Source of the DNA: Acutalibacter sp.
Lineage (GTDB): Bacteria; Bacillota; Clostridia; Oscillospirales; Acutalibacteraceae
Direction: 5' to 3'
DNA: 25,504 nt
Assembly (NCBI GenBank): GCA_020025775.1
Contig: JAHHRN010000010.1
Coordinates: 1-25,504, forward strand
Of this stretch, positions 15,101 to 23,026 are shown in pieces (the stretch's first letter is position 1; the number at the start of each line of letters is the position of its first letter). The notes beneath the pieces are model-generated. The model worked only from the letters and a program-made list of their open reading frames with translations. It searched no databases and was not told the origin of the DNA. A program made the position numbers and the translations under genes.

Positions 15101-15851
15101 GACCAACATAACGCTCATAAGCCTTTTTGGTGAGCTCGTCTTCAATCTCTACACCGTCAATGGTGGTGAGGAAGGTGGTGTGACGGCAGTGGTCAGACCA
15201 GTAGGTGTCGATCATGCGGATTTCGGTAATGGTGGGGTTGCGCTTTTCGGATTTAAAATAATCCTGGCAGAACGCGATATCTGCCTCATCCATTGCCAAA
15301 CCATATTTGTCTACAAAATCGTAAAGACCTTTTTCGTCTAAATCAATGAAGCCGTCTAAGGTTTCAACGGTTTCGGGTGCATCGTAGGGGATTTCTAAGG
15401 TCTCAAAACGCTCGAGGGAAGCTTCGCGGCTCTCCACGGGGTTGATGACGTATTTCTTAATCTTTTCAAGCTCTTCTGCGCTTACCTTGCCGAAAAGCAT
15501 ATAGATTTTGGCAGAGCGAACGAGCGGTCTCTCTTTTTGAGAAACAAACTGGATGCACTGTGCGCAGGAGTCTGCACGCTGGTCGAACTGACCGGGCAGG
15601 AATTCTACACCGAAGAGGGTAGCGTCAGCCTGCGGAAGCTCGGCATAGGTGTTGTCGCACTGCGGCTCGGAAAATACGGTGCTGGCGCAGGATTTAAAGA
15701 GTGCCTCGTCGATATTTTCCACGTCATAACGGTTGAACAGGCGCAAATCTGTAACAGAATCAATGCGCAGTAAGTGTTTAATATCATGTAACAGCGCCTT
15801 TGCTTCGTCGGCAAACTGTTTTTTCTTTTCTACATAAATACGGTAAACCAT
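12150..15851 (-). CDS. purL: Phosphoribosylformylglycinamidine synthase (single-chain PurL)
   Basis: FGAM synthase converts FGAR, glutamine and ATP to FGAM in the fourth step of purine synthesis. The 1233-residue chain fuses the PurS-like/linker N-terminus, the two ATP-binding AIRS-type halves (DTYWSDHCRHTTF near residue 215, KNETHNHPTEIEPFGGAATC, later GGKDSMSGTF) and a C-terminal class I glutaminase. The glutaminase has the nucleophile GICNGFQ (Cys1073) and GKMGHSER (His1203, Glu1205). This is the long clostridial form rather than the separate PurS/PurQ/PurL set of Bacillus. The ATG has AAGGAG 6 nt upstream. It is the last gene of the operon, 20 nt after purD. No truncation or missing key residue is seen. 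Confidence 0.97.
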   Translation of the reverse strand: MVYRIYVEKKKQFADEAKALLHDIKHLLRIDSVTDLRLFNRYDVENIDEALFKSCASTVFSEPQCDNTYAELPQADATLFGVEFLPGQFDQRADSCAQCIQFVSQKERPLVRSAKIYMLFGKVSAEELEKIKKYVINPVESREASLERFETLEIPYDAPETVETLDGFIDLDEKGLYDFVDKYGLAMDEADIAFCQDYFKSEKRNPTITEIRMIDTYWSDHCRHTTFLTTIDGVEIEDELTKKAYERYVGLRKELNRTKPQNLMDLATIGARYLKHTGQLKNLDESEEINACTVKIKVDVDGKDEDWLFLFKNETHNHPTEIEPFGGAATCIGGAIRDPLSGRGYVYQAMRVTGAGDPLVPVSETMEGKLPQRKLVTTAAAGYSSYGNQIGLATGQVDEIYHDGYKAKRMEIGAVVAAVPENQVRREEPLPGDIVVLLGGKTGRDGCGGATGSSKSHKLDSLEECGAEVQKGNAPEERKLQRLFRNPEVTRRIKRCNDFGAGGVSVAIGELADGLKIDLNKVPKKYEGLDGTELAISESQERMAVVLAPEDAEDFIALAKKENLEATIVATVTESPRLVMSWNGNTIVDISREFLNSNGAEKHTRVYVSAAEPFEKTVEGKTNEEKFKALADDLNICSKRGLSERFDSTIGANTVLMPFGGKYQLTPAQAMAAKIPVLHGETNTCSLMAWGYNPFITEKNPYLGAYLAVVESVAKLVASGADLSTCYLTFQEYFARTTEDPARWGQPTAALLGALSAQLDLGLGSIGGKDSMSGTFENIDVPPTLVSFAVSVTKMQNVISPEFKLPSSKVYFIAPQKNADGTINVESLLHVFEKVSSLIHSGKVLSAFTPTYGGIAEGLMKASFGNHLGFHVDESFPQDALYAYNYGAFVLEMSEEAEDAELTLLGETTFNFSLTVGIETIHLREILDIYEAKLEPVFPVNVDAKAEKVEPISFNAESRVAPKIGTAKPRVLIPVFPGTNCEYDTARALERAGAEPSIFVVRNLSSADITESVAAFTEEVKKAQMIVLPGGFSGGDEPDGSGKFITAFLRNPAIRDEIHELLKHRDGLMAGICNGFQALIKLGLVPFGEITEPSADAPTLTFNTISRHQSRLVRTRVASNKSPWLSASAVGDIHTVAISHGEGRFICPDALLQKLIENGQIATQYVDLEGNPTMDIAFNPNGSVLAVEGITSPDGRVFGKMGHSERISEGVYKNVEGQKDNGMFRNAVDYFKI

Positions 15852-15871
15852 GCTGTTCTCCTTTTCTTTTA

Positions 15872-17149
15872 TTAGTTGAGGGCTTTTAAAGCTCTTTGAC
15901 CGATGTCCTTGCGATAGAACATATCGTCGAAATGAATTTCCTGGACAGCCTCGTAGGCTTTATTGAGTGCATCCTGGAGGTCGTCGCCAGTAGCGGTAAC
16001 GCCAAGCACTCTGCCGCCCGCGGTTACGAGCTTGCCGTATTCTAACGCAGTACCGGCATGGTAAACAATGGTGTCCTGTAAGCTTTCTGCCTTGCCCAAA
16101 TCCATGGGAATGCCTTTTTTGTAGCTGGCAGGATAACCGCCGGAAGCCACAATCACGCAAGCAGCGGCACCATCTTTCCATTCGACCTCTAACTGGTCGA
16201 GGGTTTCATCATGTACAGCACGCATTACGGTGAGTAAATCGGTCTTTAAAAGCGGTAAAACAACCTGTGTTTCGGGGTCGCCGAAGCGGCAGTTGTATTC
16301 AATCACCTTCGGACCGTTTTTGGTGAGCATCAAGCCGAAATAGAGACAGCCTTTGAACGGGCAGCCCTCTTTCTGCATGGCATCGAGGGTCGGTAAAAAG
16401 ATTTTTTCCATGCACTCGTCGGCAATGGCTTTGGTGTAGTAGGGGTTCGGTGCAACCGTGCCCATACCGCCGGTGTTGAGACCCTTGTCGCCGTCTAAGG
16501 CGCGCTTGTGGTCCATGGAAGAAATCATGGGCACTAAGGTTTTGCCGTCTGTAAAGGAGAGAACGGAAACCTCGGGGCCTTCTAAAAATTCTTCGATAAC
16601 GATTTGGTTGCCGCTGTCGCCAAACTTCTTATCCTCCATAATGGAGTGAATGGCGTCTTTGGCTTCGGCTAAATCCTGTGCAAGCACAACGCCCTTGCCG
16701 AGCGCTAAGCCGTCCGCTTTGATAACGGTCGGGAAGGTGTTCTGCTCGGTGATGTAAGCGAGTGCGGCTTTCGGATCATCGAATACCGCATAATCTGCGG
16801 TCGGGATGCCGTATTTCTGCATAAGGTTCTTCGAGAAAACCTTGCTGCCTTCGATTCTGGCGGCTGCCTTATCGGGACCGAAGCACGGAATGCCCTCTGC
16901 TTCGAGCGCATCTACACAGCCGAGCACCAGCGGATCGTCCGGTGCAACGACGCAAAAATCAATGGCGTGTTCTTTTGCGAAGGTTACAATGCCGTCAATA
17001 TCCTTTGCGCCAATCGGCACGCAGGTGGCATCTGCCGCAATACCGCCGTTACCGGGGCAGGCAAAAATCTCTGTAACCTCTTTGTTTTCTTTTAATTTCT
17101 TAATGATGGCGTGTTCTCTGCCGCCGCCACCGACTACAAGAAGCTTCAA
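15872..17149 (-). CDS. purD: Phosphoribosylamine-glycine ligase (GAR synthetase)
   Basis: PurD ligates glycine to phosphoribosylamine with ATP to make GAR, the second pathway step. The 425-residue protein has the N-terminal signature LLVVGGGGREHAI, the ATP-grasp core (KADGLALGKGVV; HKRALDGDKGLNTGGMGTVAPNP; EYNCRFGDPETQ) and the usual C-terminal domain, so it is full length. The frame runs another 27 codons upstream, into purH. The start is placed at TTG 17149, directly before KLLVVGGGG, because GAAAGGAAG lies upstream and homologues begin there. A TTG start with a loosely spaced ribosome binding site may lower its translation relative to neighbours. It sits 20 nt after purH and 20 nt before purL. 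Confidence 0.96.
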   Translation of the reverse strand: MKLLVVGGGGREHAIIKKLKENKEVTEIFACPGNGGIAADATCVPIGAKDIDGIVTFAKEHAIDFCVVAPDDPLVLGCVDALEAEGIPCFGPDKAAARIEGSKVFSKNLMQKYGIPTADYAVFDDPKAALAYITEQNTFPTVIKADGLALGKGVVLAQDLAEAKDAIHSIMEDKKFGDSGNQIVIEEFLEGPEVSVLSFTDGKTLVPMISSMDHKRALDGDKGLNTGGMGTVAPNPYYTKAIADECMEKIFLPTLDAMQKEGCPFKGCLYFGLMLTKNGPKVIEYNCRFGDPETQVVLPLLKTDLLTVMRAVHDETLDQLEVEWKDGAAACVIVASGGYPASYKKGIPMDLGKAESLQDTIVYHAGTALEYGKLVTAGGRVLGVTATGDDLQDALNKAYEAVQEIHFDDMFYRKDIGQRALKALN

Positions 17150-17169
17150 ATTAAACGCTTCCTTTCTTC

Positions 17170-18348
17170 TTAGTGATGGAACAGGCGGAAGCCTGTAAAT
17201 GCCATAGCAATGCCGTATTTGTTGCAGCAATCAATGACAATGTCGTCGCGGATAGAGCCGCCGGGCTGTGCAATGTAAGCTACACCGCTGCGCTTTGCTC
17301 TTTCAATGTTGTCATCGAAGGGGAAGAACGCATCAGAGCCGAGAGCTACGTCGTTGATTTGAGAAAGATAAGCTTTCTTTTCTTCGCGGGTCATAGGCTC
17401 GGGACGGGTGTTGAAGGTCTTCTGCCAAACATCATCACCGATAACATCCTCATAATCATCGGAAAGATAAACGTCAATCGCGTTGTCACGATTCGGCTTA
17501 GCCACATCGCTTCTGAAGTCGAGTGCCAAAACCTTCGGATGCTGGCGAAGATGCCAAAGGTCTGCCTTGTTGCCGGCGAGACGTGTGCAGTGGATTCTGG
17601 ACTGCTGACCTGCGCCGACACCGATGGTCTGACCGTCCTTTGCATAGCAAACGGAGTTGGACTGGGTGTATTTTAAGGTGATGAGCGCTAAAATAAGGTC
17701 GCGCTTTGCACTTTCGGGGAACTCTTTATTTTCAGTAACGAGATTCTCGAGAGCGGTTTCATCAATTTTATAGTTGTTTCTGCCCTGCTGGAAGGTGATG
17801 CCGAACACGTCCTTCTGCTCAATCTCTTCGGGAACGTAGTCGGGGTCGATTTTTACAATGTTGTAGTTACCCTTTCTCTTGGATTTTAAAATCTCCAAGG
17901 CTTCGGGCTCATAGCCGGGTGCGATAATACCGTCGGAAACCTCATGCTGAATGAGCTTTGCGGTGGGAACGTCACAAACATCGGAAAGAGCAATCCAGTC
18001 ACCGAAGGAGGACATTCTATCTGCACCTCTGGCACGCATATAAGCGCAGGCGAGGGGAGAAAGCTCAGCATCTTCCGGAACGGAATAGCTCTTTTTAAGA
18101 ACATCGGAAAGCGGAAGACCGAGTGCCGCGCCGGCGGGGCTTACGTGCTTGAAGGAAGCAGCGGCGGGAAGACCTAAAGCCGTCTTTAATTCCTTAACAA
18201 GCTGCCAGCTGTTGAAAGCGTCTAAAAAGTTGATGTAACCGGGTCTGCCGTTTAAAACTTCAATCGGAAGTTCTGCATCGTGCTTCATGAAAATCTTTGC
18301 CGGCTTCTGGTTCGGGTTGCAGCCGTATTTTAATTCAAATTCTTTCAT
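17170..18348 (-). CDS. purH: AICAR transformylase (stand-alone PurH C-domain)
   Basis: The enzyme transfers a formyl group from 10-formyl-THF to AICAR to give FAICAR. The 392-residue protein corresponds only to the transformylase half of bacterial PurH. It starts KYGCNPNQKPAKI, has the catalytic Lys-His pair in ASFKHVSPAGAA (Lys67, His68), and continues through SNSVCYAKDGQTIGVGAGQQSR to a C-terminal AQPGGSIRDD. The MGS-like IMP cyclohydrolase domain that normally precedes it (about 200 residues) is absent, and no frame encoding it lies upstream. The ATG has AAGGAG 7 nt before it. It begins 10 nt after the PurO-type cyclohydrolase gene, which supplies the missing step. The assignment is confident. 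Confidence 0.95.
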   Translation of the reverse strand: MKEFELKYGCNPNQKPAKIFMKHDAELPIEVLNGRPGYINFLDAFNSWQLVKELKTALGLPAAASFKHVSPAGAALGLPLSDVLKKSYSVPEDAELSPLACAYMRARGADRMSSFGDWIALSDVCDVPTAKLIQHEVSDGIIAPGYEPEALEILKSKRKGNYNIVKIDPDYVPEEIEQKDVFGITFQQGRNNYKIDETALENLVTENKEFPESAKRDLILALITLKYTQSNSVCYAKDGQTIGVGAGQQSRIHCTRLAGNKADLWHLRQHPKVLALDFRSDVAKPNRDNAIDVYLSDDYEDVIGDDVWQKTFNTRPEPMTREEKKAYLSQINDVALGSDAFFPFDDNIERAKRSGVAYIAQPGGSIRDDIVIDCCNKYGIAMAFTGFRLFHH

Positions 18349-18358
18349 GTTTTTCTCC

Positions 18359-19072
18359 TTATTTGTTTTTATTTACAATTCTGTCCGTGGCTTCCTGTGT
18401 AGCTAAATCTACATAGCGCACGAAAAGAGAAACCTTATTGTCTTCGTTTAAATTCTCCCAAAGCAGAGAAGTGAATTCATCAATATCATCGGGAACGGTG
18501 ATTTTTTCGGGCTCACCCTCGAAGGACGGAAGCGGACTGCCGTCGCCCATGTAGGTGTGGATGAAGTGACCCACGCCGTTTAAGGGGTTGGAATAGGAGA
18601 AGGTGAAGCGCTCGGTGCTGTCGGGGTTGCCGTCAGCGGATTTCAAAATCGACATAGCGTAGTTAAAGCCGCCGTTCTCGAAATGTAAAATACCGGAAAT
18701 TCTAGGGGTGTAGTTCGGTGCATCGTCCTCATAGGTTCTGGTGCGCAGAGCCTGTTCAAAGGTCATCTGCTTATCCATGAGCTCATAAATGGTGTCAGTC
18801 TGGTCACCGTTGGTTACAATCGTTTTGTTGCCGAGCACGCGAACGGGATGATAAATAATCAAATGCGGGTCAGTGAGCTTGCTTTCGTCAAAAGCCTTGG
18901 TGCGAATACCGGTTTCGGTAGCTTCAAATACACGGTTGCGGCTGTTAACGCTTCTGCCCATGATGAAATAGGCAATGGCGGCCTTTTTGCCGTCGGGGGT
19001 TTTACCGATAATAATGCCTCTGCCCGGATAAGCATTTTCAGAAAGCAGAGACTTAATGTCGAGTGTTTTCAT
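18359..19072 (-). CDS. purO: IMP cyclohydrolase, archaeal PurO type
   Basis: This 237-residue protein is assigned to the PurO family (IMP_cyclohyd), which closes FAICAR to IMP in archaea. Visible family features are YPGRGIIIG at residues 15-23, AYFIMGRSVNSRNRV at 34-48 (archaeal members have a similar Arg-Ser-Asn-Arg segment), IIYHPVRV at 72-79 and TNGDQTDTI at 87-95. It is unrelated in fold to the MGS-like cyclohydrolase domain of PurH. Its place between purN and the lone AICAR transformylase, with gaps of 16 and 10 nt, fits it doing the last step of the pathway. The start ATG has AAAGGA upstream. The family call is from motifs and context; the activity is inferred. Confidence 0.9.
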   Translation of the reverse strand: MKTLDIKSLLSENAYPGRGIIIGKTPDGKKAAIAYFIMGRSVNSRNRVFEATETGIRTKAFDESKLTDPHLIIYHPVRVLGNKTIVTNGDQTDTIYELMDKQMTFEQALRTRTYEDDAPNYTPRISGILHFENGGFNYAMSILKSADGNPDSTERFTFSYSNPLNGVGHFIHTYMGDGSPLPSFEGEPEKITVPDDIDEFTSLLWENLNEDNKVSLFVRYVDLATQEATDRIVNKNK

Positions 19073-19088
19073 ATGTAAAAATCCTTTC

Positions 19089-19715
19089 TCATTCCTCTAT
19101 AAATGCCTTGCCGTCGCGCCAAACAATTTTGTCGCTGCAAAAGCAGGCGGCGGCTTTGGGAAGAAGCTTCCATTCGCATTCTTCCATAACGCGCTTTTGC
19201 AAAATCTCCGGTGTATCATCGGGAAGCACCGGAACTGCCTTTTGCAAAAGAATCGCGCCGCCGTCACAAACTTCGGAAACGAAATGTACCGTTGCGCCCG
19301 TTACCTTCACACCGCTTTCGAGTACCGCCTCATGTACGTGCAGGCCGTAAAAGCCTTTGCCGCAAAACGAGGGGATTAGCGCGGGGTGAATGTTTAAAAT
19401 TTTCTGTGGGAATGCTCTTGTCACCTGTTCGTCTAAAATGGTTAAGAAGCCGGCTAAGATGACTAAATCTGCGCCTTCTTCTCTAAGAGCATCTACCATA
19501 GCTTTGGAATATTCTGCTGTCGAAGCAAAATCCTTTTTGCAAAGCACGCGCCCCTTTACGCCATGCTTTTTGGCACGTTCCAAAGCATAGGCTTCGGGGT
19601 TGGAGGCAATCACGCAGGTGATTTTTCCGTTCGGAATATCCCCACGTGCTTCGGCATCCAACAGGGCTTGCAGATTGGTTCCGCCGCCCGAAACGAGCAC
19701 CACAATTCGTTTCAA
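19089..19715 (-). CDS. purN: Phosphoribosylglycinamide formyltransferase (GART)
   Basis: PurN formylates GAR with 10-formyl-THF in the third step. The 208-residue length is typical. Motifs are the N-terminal phosphate loop VSGGGTNLQAL, ILAGFLTIL, the catalytic stretch NIHPALIPSF (Asn and His) and EVCDGG with the catalytic Asp. The start is TTG at 19715 (TTGAAACGAATT); an ATG a few bases upstream is out of frame and quickly stops, so TTG is the only reasonable start. AAGGA precedes it with rather long spacing. It lies 20 nt after purM and 16 nt before purO. No folate-independent PurT is present in the window. Confidence 0.96.
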   Translation of the reverse strand: MKRIVVLVSGGGTNLQALLDAEARGDIPNGKITCVIASNPEAYALERAKKHGVKGRVLCKKDFASTAEYSKAMVDALREEGADLVILAGFLTILDEQVTRAFPQKILNIHPALIPSFCGKGFYGLHVHEAVLESGVKVTGATVHFVSEVCDGGAILLQKAVPVLPDDTPEILQKRVMEECEWKLLPKAAACFCSDKIVWRDGKAFIEE

Positions 19716-19735
19716 ATCAATCGCATCCTTTTTGT

Positions 19736-20773
19736 TTAATAGAAGAGAACCTCTTTGCTGCCCTCTGTAATTTCGCCCATAACATAAGCATCTTCACCGT
19801 TGGCTTTGAGAACCTCAAGTGCTTTGTCTGCATCTTCGGCGTTTACAACAATTGCCATGCCGACGCCCATGTTAAAGGTGTTGAACATATCATGTTCGGA
19901 AATGTTGCCGGTTTTCTGTAAAAGACGGAAAATCGGAAGAATGTCGAGCGCATCTTTCTGAATCTTTACAGAGAAGCCTTCGGGAAGAATACGCGGAATG
20001 TTTTCATAGAAGCCGCCGCCGGTGATGTGAGAAACCGCTTTGATTTCTACTGCTTCAGCCAAAGCGAGAACGGGCTTAACATAAATCTTGGTGGGAGTCA
20101 AAAGAGCCTCGCCGAGCGTCATGCCGAGTTCGTCATAATATTTGTTGAGGTCGGCGTTTTCAACGTCAAATACCTTGCGAACCAAGGAGAAGCCGTTGGA
20201 GTGAACGCCGCTAGAACGAAGGGCGATAACCTTATCGCCGGCTTTCATGTTTTCGCTCTTGAAGATGTTCTTCTTGTCTACGATGCCGACAGTGAAGCCT
20301 GCAAGGTCGTAATCATCTTCTGCCATCATGCCGGGATGCTCAGCGGTTTCACCGCCGATGAGTGCAGCACCTGCTCTGACGCAGCCTTCTGCAACGCCGG
20401 AAACGATAGCAGCGATTTTCTCGGGCTCATTTTTGCCGCAAGCAATGTAGTCGAGGAAGAAAAGGGGTTTTGCGCCGCAGCAGATGACGTCATTGACACA
20501 CATAGCTACGCAGTCGATGCCGATGGTGTCATGCTTGTCTAAAAGCTCTGCAAGACGGAGCTTGGTACCAACGCCGTCGGTACCGCTGACCAAAATGGGT
20601 TCTTCCATCTTTTCGCCGCAAAGAGAATAAAGACCGCCGAAGCCGCCAATGTCGGAAATGCAACCTGCATTTACCGTGCGAGCGATATGCTCTTTCATGA
20701 GTTTTACGGATTCATAACCGGCGGTAATATCCACACCCGCCGCTTTATAGCTGTCAGAAAAACTGTTGTTCAT
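19736..20773 (-). CDS. purM: Phosphoribosylformylglycinamidine cyclo-ligase (AIR synthase)
   Basis: PurM closes the imidazole ring of FGAM to give AIR with ATP. The 345 residues match the family length. Signatures are SYKAAGVDITAGYESV at the N-terminus, GTDGVGTKL, the DCVAMCVNDVICCGA stretch, GGETAEHPGM, and GGGFYENIPR in the C-terminal half. The ATG has AAAGGAG 7 nt upstream. It is 12 nt downstream of purF, so translation of the two is probably coupled. Confidence 0.97.
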   Translation of the reverse strand: MNNSFSDSYKAAGVDITAGYESVKLMKEHIARTVNAGCISDIGGFGGLYSLCGEKMEEPILVSGTDGVGTKLRLAELLDKHDTIGIDCVAMCVNDVICCGAKPLFFLDYIACGKNEPEKIAAIVSGVAEGCVRAGAALIGGETAEHPGMMAEDDYDLAGFTVGIVDKKNIFKSENMKAGDKVIALRSSGVHSNGFSLVRKVFDVENADLNKYYDELGMTLGEALLTPTKIYVKPVLALAEAVEIKAVSHITGGGFYENIPRILPEGFSVKIQKDALDILPIFRLLQKTGNISEHDMFNTFNMGVGMAIVVNAEDADKALEVLKANGEDAYVMGEITEGSKEVLFY

Positions 20774-20785
20774 TTGAAAGCTCCT

Positions 20786-22207
20786 TTAGTCGTTGATTTT
20801 GTGATTATATTTGTTGTCGAGTGCCTTTTTCGGAGGCTCTGTGGGATATTTGCCGTCAAAGCAAGCACAGCAGAAGGTGTCGGGAGCGGCATCGGTCAGG
20901 TGACGAACATCGTCTAAATCTAAGAAACCGAGAGAATCCGCACCGATGATGTCACAGATTTCTTTTACGCTGTGATTATTTGCAATGAGGTTGTCCTGAG
21001 AGGAAATATCCGTACCGAAGTAGCAGGGATACAGGAAGGGCGGCGCAGAAATGCGAACGTGCACTTCCTTAGCACCGGCTTCGCGAAGCTGTTTTACAAT
21101 ACGTGCACAGGTTGTACCGCGAACAATGGAGTCATCAATCATAACTACGCGCTTGTCCTTAACGGTAGAGGAAACAATGTTGAGCTTAATACGAACATCG
21201 TTTTCACGCATGGCCTGTGTCGGCTGAATGAAGCTTCTGCCGATGTATTTGTTCTTGATAAAGCCGAGACCGTAGGGGACGCCGGATTCTTCGGCATAAC
21301 CCATAGCGGCATCCAAACCGCTGTCCGGAACACCGATAACCACATCAGCATCTACCGGATGACGCTTTGCGAGGAAAGCACCAGCCTTTTTACGGGCAAG
21401 GTGAACCGAAGCACCTTCGACTCTGGAGTCGGGACGTGCAAAGTAAACATATTCAAATACGCAAAGCGATTTTTTGCATTCGCCGCAGTGACCGTCTAAA
21501 GAACGCATACCGTTCTTGTCTACGATAACGATTTCGCCGGGCTGTACGTCACGAACGTATTCTGCACCTAAGGTGGAGAGGGCACAGGTCTCGGAAGCAA
21601 AAATAATCTGGTCGTCCTTTTTGCCGATGCAAAGCGGTCTGAAGCCCATGGGGTCACGAGCCGCAATAAGCTTTGTGGGGGACATAATCACGAGAGAATA
21701 GGCACCCTTTAAGCGATACATGGCAGAGAAGAGAGCCGCCTCAATGGACGGTGCGCCGATGCGCTCTTTGGTAATGATATAGGAAATAACCTCGGTGTCG
21801 CTGTTGGAGTGGAAGATAGAACCGTTCAGCTCCAAGGACTCACGAAGCTCTGCGGCGTTGGTAAGACTGCCGTTATGTGCGATAGCCATGCTGCCCTTAA
21901 CGTGGTTGATTACCATGGGCTGTGCGTTTACAATGCCCTTGTTTTCGCTGGTGCCGTAACGAACGTGACCTACAGCGATTTGACCTTCGCCGAGAGCGGC
22001 GAGCTTGTCGGGGGTGAAAACATCACCGACAAGACCGTTCTCTTTATGGCAGGTGATGACACCGTCGTCATTCACCGCAATACCGCAGCTTTCCTGACCG
22101 CGGTGCTGTAATGCAAATAATGCGTAGTAAGCGGATGCGGCAACGTCGGTCTTTTTATTGGAATAAATACCGAAAACACCACATTCTTCATGGATAGAAT
22201 TAAACAT
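20786..22207 (-). CDS. purF: Amidophosphoribosyltransferase (GPATase)
   Basis: PurF makes phosphoribosylamine from PRPP and glutamine, the committed and feedback-controlled step. The 473-residue protein begins MFNSIHEECGVFG, so Cys9 would become the N-terminal nucleophile after removal of an 8-residue propeptide. The glutaminase domain is followed by a phosphoribosyltransferase domain with the PRPP loop VVMIDDSIVRGTT. Cysteines at the places of the [4Fe-4S] ligands of the Bacillus enzyme are kept (CVFEYVYFARPDS, YPCYFGTD and FCCACFDGKYP), so this is the oxygen-sensitive iron-sulfur form. The ATG is preceded by AGAAGG. It follows purC by 36 nt and precedes purM by 12 nt. Confidence 0.97.
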   Translation of the reverse strand: MFNSIHEECGVFGIYSNKKTDVAASAYYALFALQHRGQESCGIAVNDDGVITCHKENGLVGDVFTPDKLAALGEGQIAVGHVRYGTSENKGIVNAQPMVINHVKGSMAIAHNGSLTNAAELRESLELNGSIFHSNSDTEVISYIITKERIGAPSIEAALFSAMYRLKGAYSLVIMSPTKLIAARDPMGFRPLCIGKKDDQIIFASETCALSTLGAEYVRDVQPGEIVIVDKNGMRSLDGHCGECKKSLCVFEYVYFARPDSRVEGASVHLARKKAGAFLAKRHPVDADVVIGVPDSGLDAAMGYAEESGVPYGLGFIKNKYIGRSFIQPTQAMRENDVRIKLNIVSSTVKDKRVVMIDDSIVRGTTCARIVKQLREAGAKEVHVRISAPPFLYPCYFGTDISSQDNLIANNHSVKEICDIIGADSLGFLDLDDVRHLTDAAPDTFCCACFDGKYPTEPPKKALDNKYNHKIND

Positions 22208-22243
22208 TAAACAACCTTCTTTTCTGAAACGAAATGAGCAGAA

Positions 22244-22957
22244 TTAGTCAGCAAGACCGAGACGATGATAAACTTCCTGGTAAGCGTCTTCTGCGCCGCC
22301 CATATCTCTTCTGAAACGATCCTTGTCGAGTTTGTCATTGGTGTCAACGTCCCAAAGGCGGCAGGTGTCGGGGGAGATTTCGTCTGCTAAAATAACGGTA
22401 CCGTCAGAGGTTTTACCGAATTCGATTTTGAAGTCGATGAGCTTTAAGCCGATGGAGAGGAACTTCTTCTTTAAGAATTCGTTTACCATCTTGGTGTATT
22501 TCTTAACGGTGTCGATTTCTTCCTGGGTTGCAAGACCAAGTGCAAGTGCATAGTCATCGTTGATGAAGGGATCGCCGAGGTCGTCGTTCTTGTAGCTGAA
22601 CTCTAAAATCGGCTGAAGGAGAGTTTTGCCCTCTTCAACGCCCATTCTCTTGGAGAAGCTGCCTGCTGCAACGTTACGTACGATAACTTCAAGCGGAAGA
22701 ATTTCAACCTTCTTAACGAGGGTTTCTCTGTCGGAAAGTTCCTCAACGAAGTGGGTCGGAACGCCTTCCTTTTCGAGTTCGGAAAGAAGAAGGTTGGTCA
22801 TGCGGTTGTTTACAACGCCCTTGCCTACGATGGTGCCCTTCTTTTCGCCGTTGAATGCGGTTGCATCGTCTTTGTAATCTACGATTAAGAGGTCTTTGTC
22901 ATCGGTCTTAAATACTTTCTTAGCTTTGCCTTCATAGAGCATTTCGAGTTTTTCCAT
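22244..22957 (-). CDS. purC: SAICAR synthase
   Basis: PurC couples CAIR with aspartate using ATP to form SAICAR. The 237-residue protein is full length: LYEGKAKKVF near the N-terminus, EVIVRNVAAGSFSKRMGV, the conserved LIDFKIEFG, and LADEISPDTCRLWD. The ATG has AAAGGAG about 9 nt upstream. The 69-nt gap from purE is the longest within the operon. It is AT-rich and contains a TATAAT, but no convincing -35 element, so an internal promoter is possible but not claimed. Confidence 0.97.
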   Translation of the reverse strand: MEKLEMLYEGKAKKVFKTDDKDLLIVDYKDDATAFNGEKKGTIVGKGVVNNRMTNLLLSELEKEGVPTHFVEELSDRETLVKKVEILPLEVIVRNVAAGSFSKRMGVEEGKTLLQPILEFSYKNDDLGDPFINDDYALALGLATQEEIDTVKKYTKMVNEFLKKKFLSIGLKLIDFKIEFGKTSDGTVILADEISPDTCRLWDVDTNDKLDKDRFRRDMGGAEDAYQEVYHRLGLAD

Positions 22958-23026
22958 AATTTTTTCTCCTTTTATTTAAAAATGTTTTTTATTTATTATA
23001 TATAATATGGTATAGGGCTTTGCACT

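Noticed and set aside
20027..20542. 171-codon plus-strand frame inside purM (and similar ones in purF, purL and purE)
   Set aside because: Antisense shadows of strongly recognised purine genes.
22970..23026. Internal promoter between purE and purC
   Set aside because: The AT-rich gap has a TATAAT but no acceptable -35 element at the right distance. It is possible but not supported.
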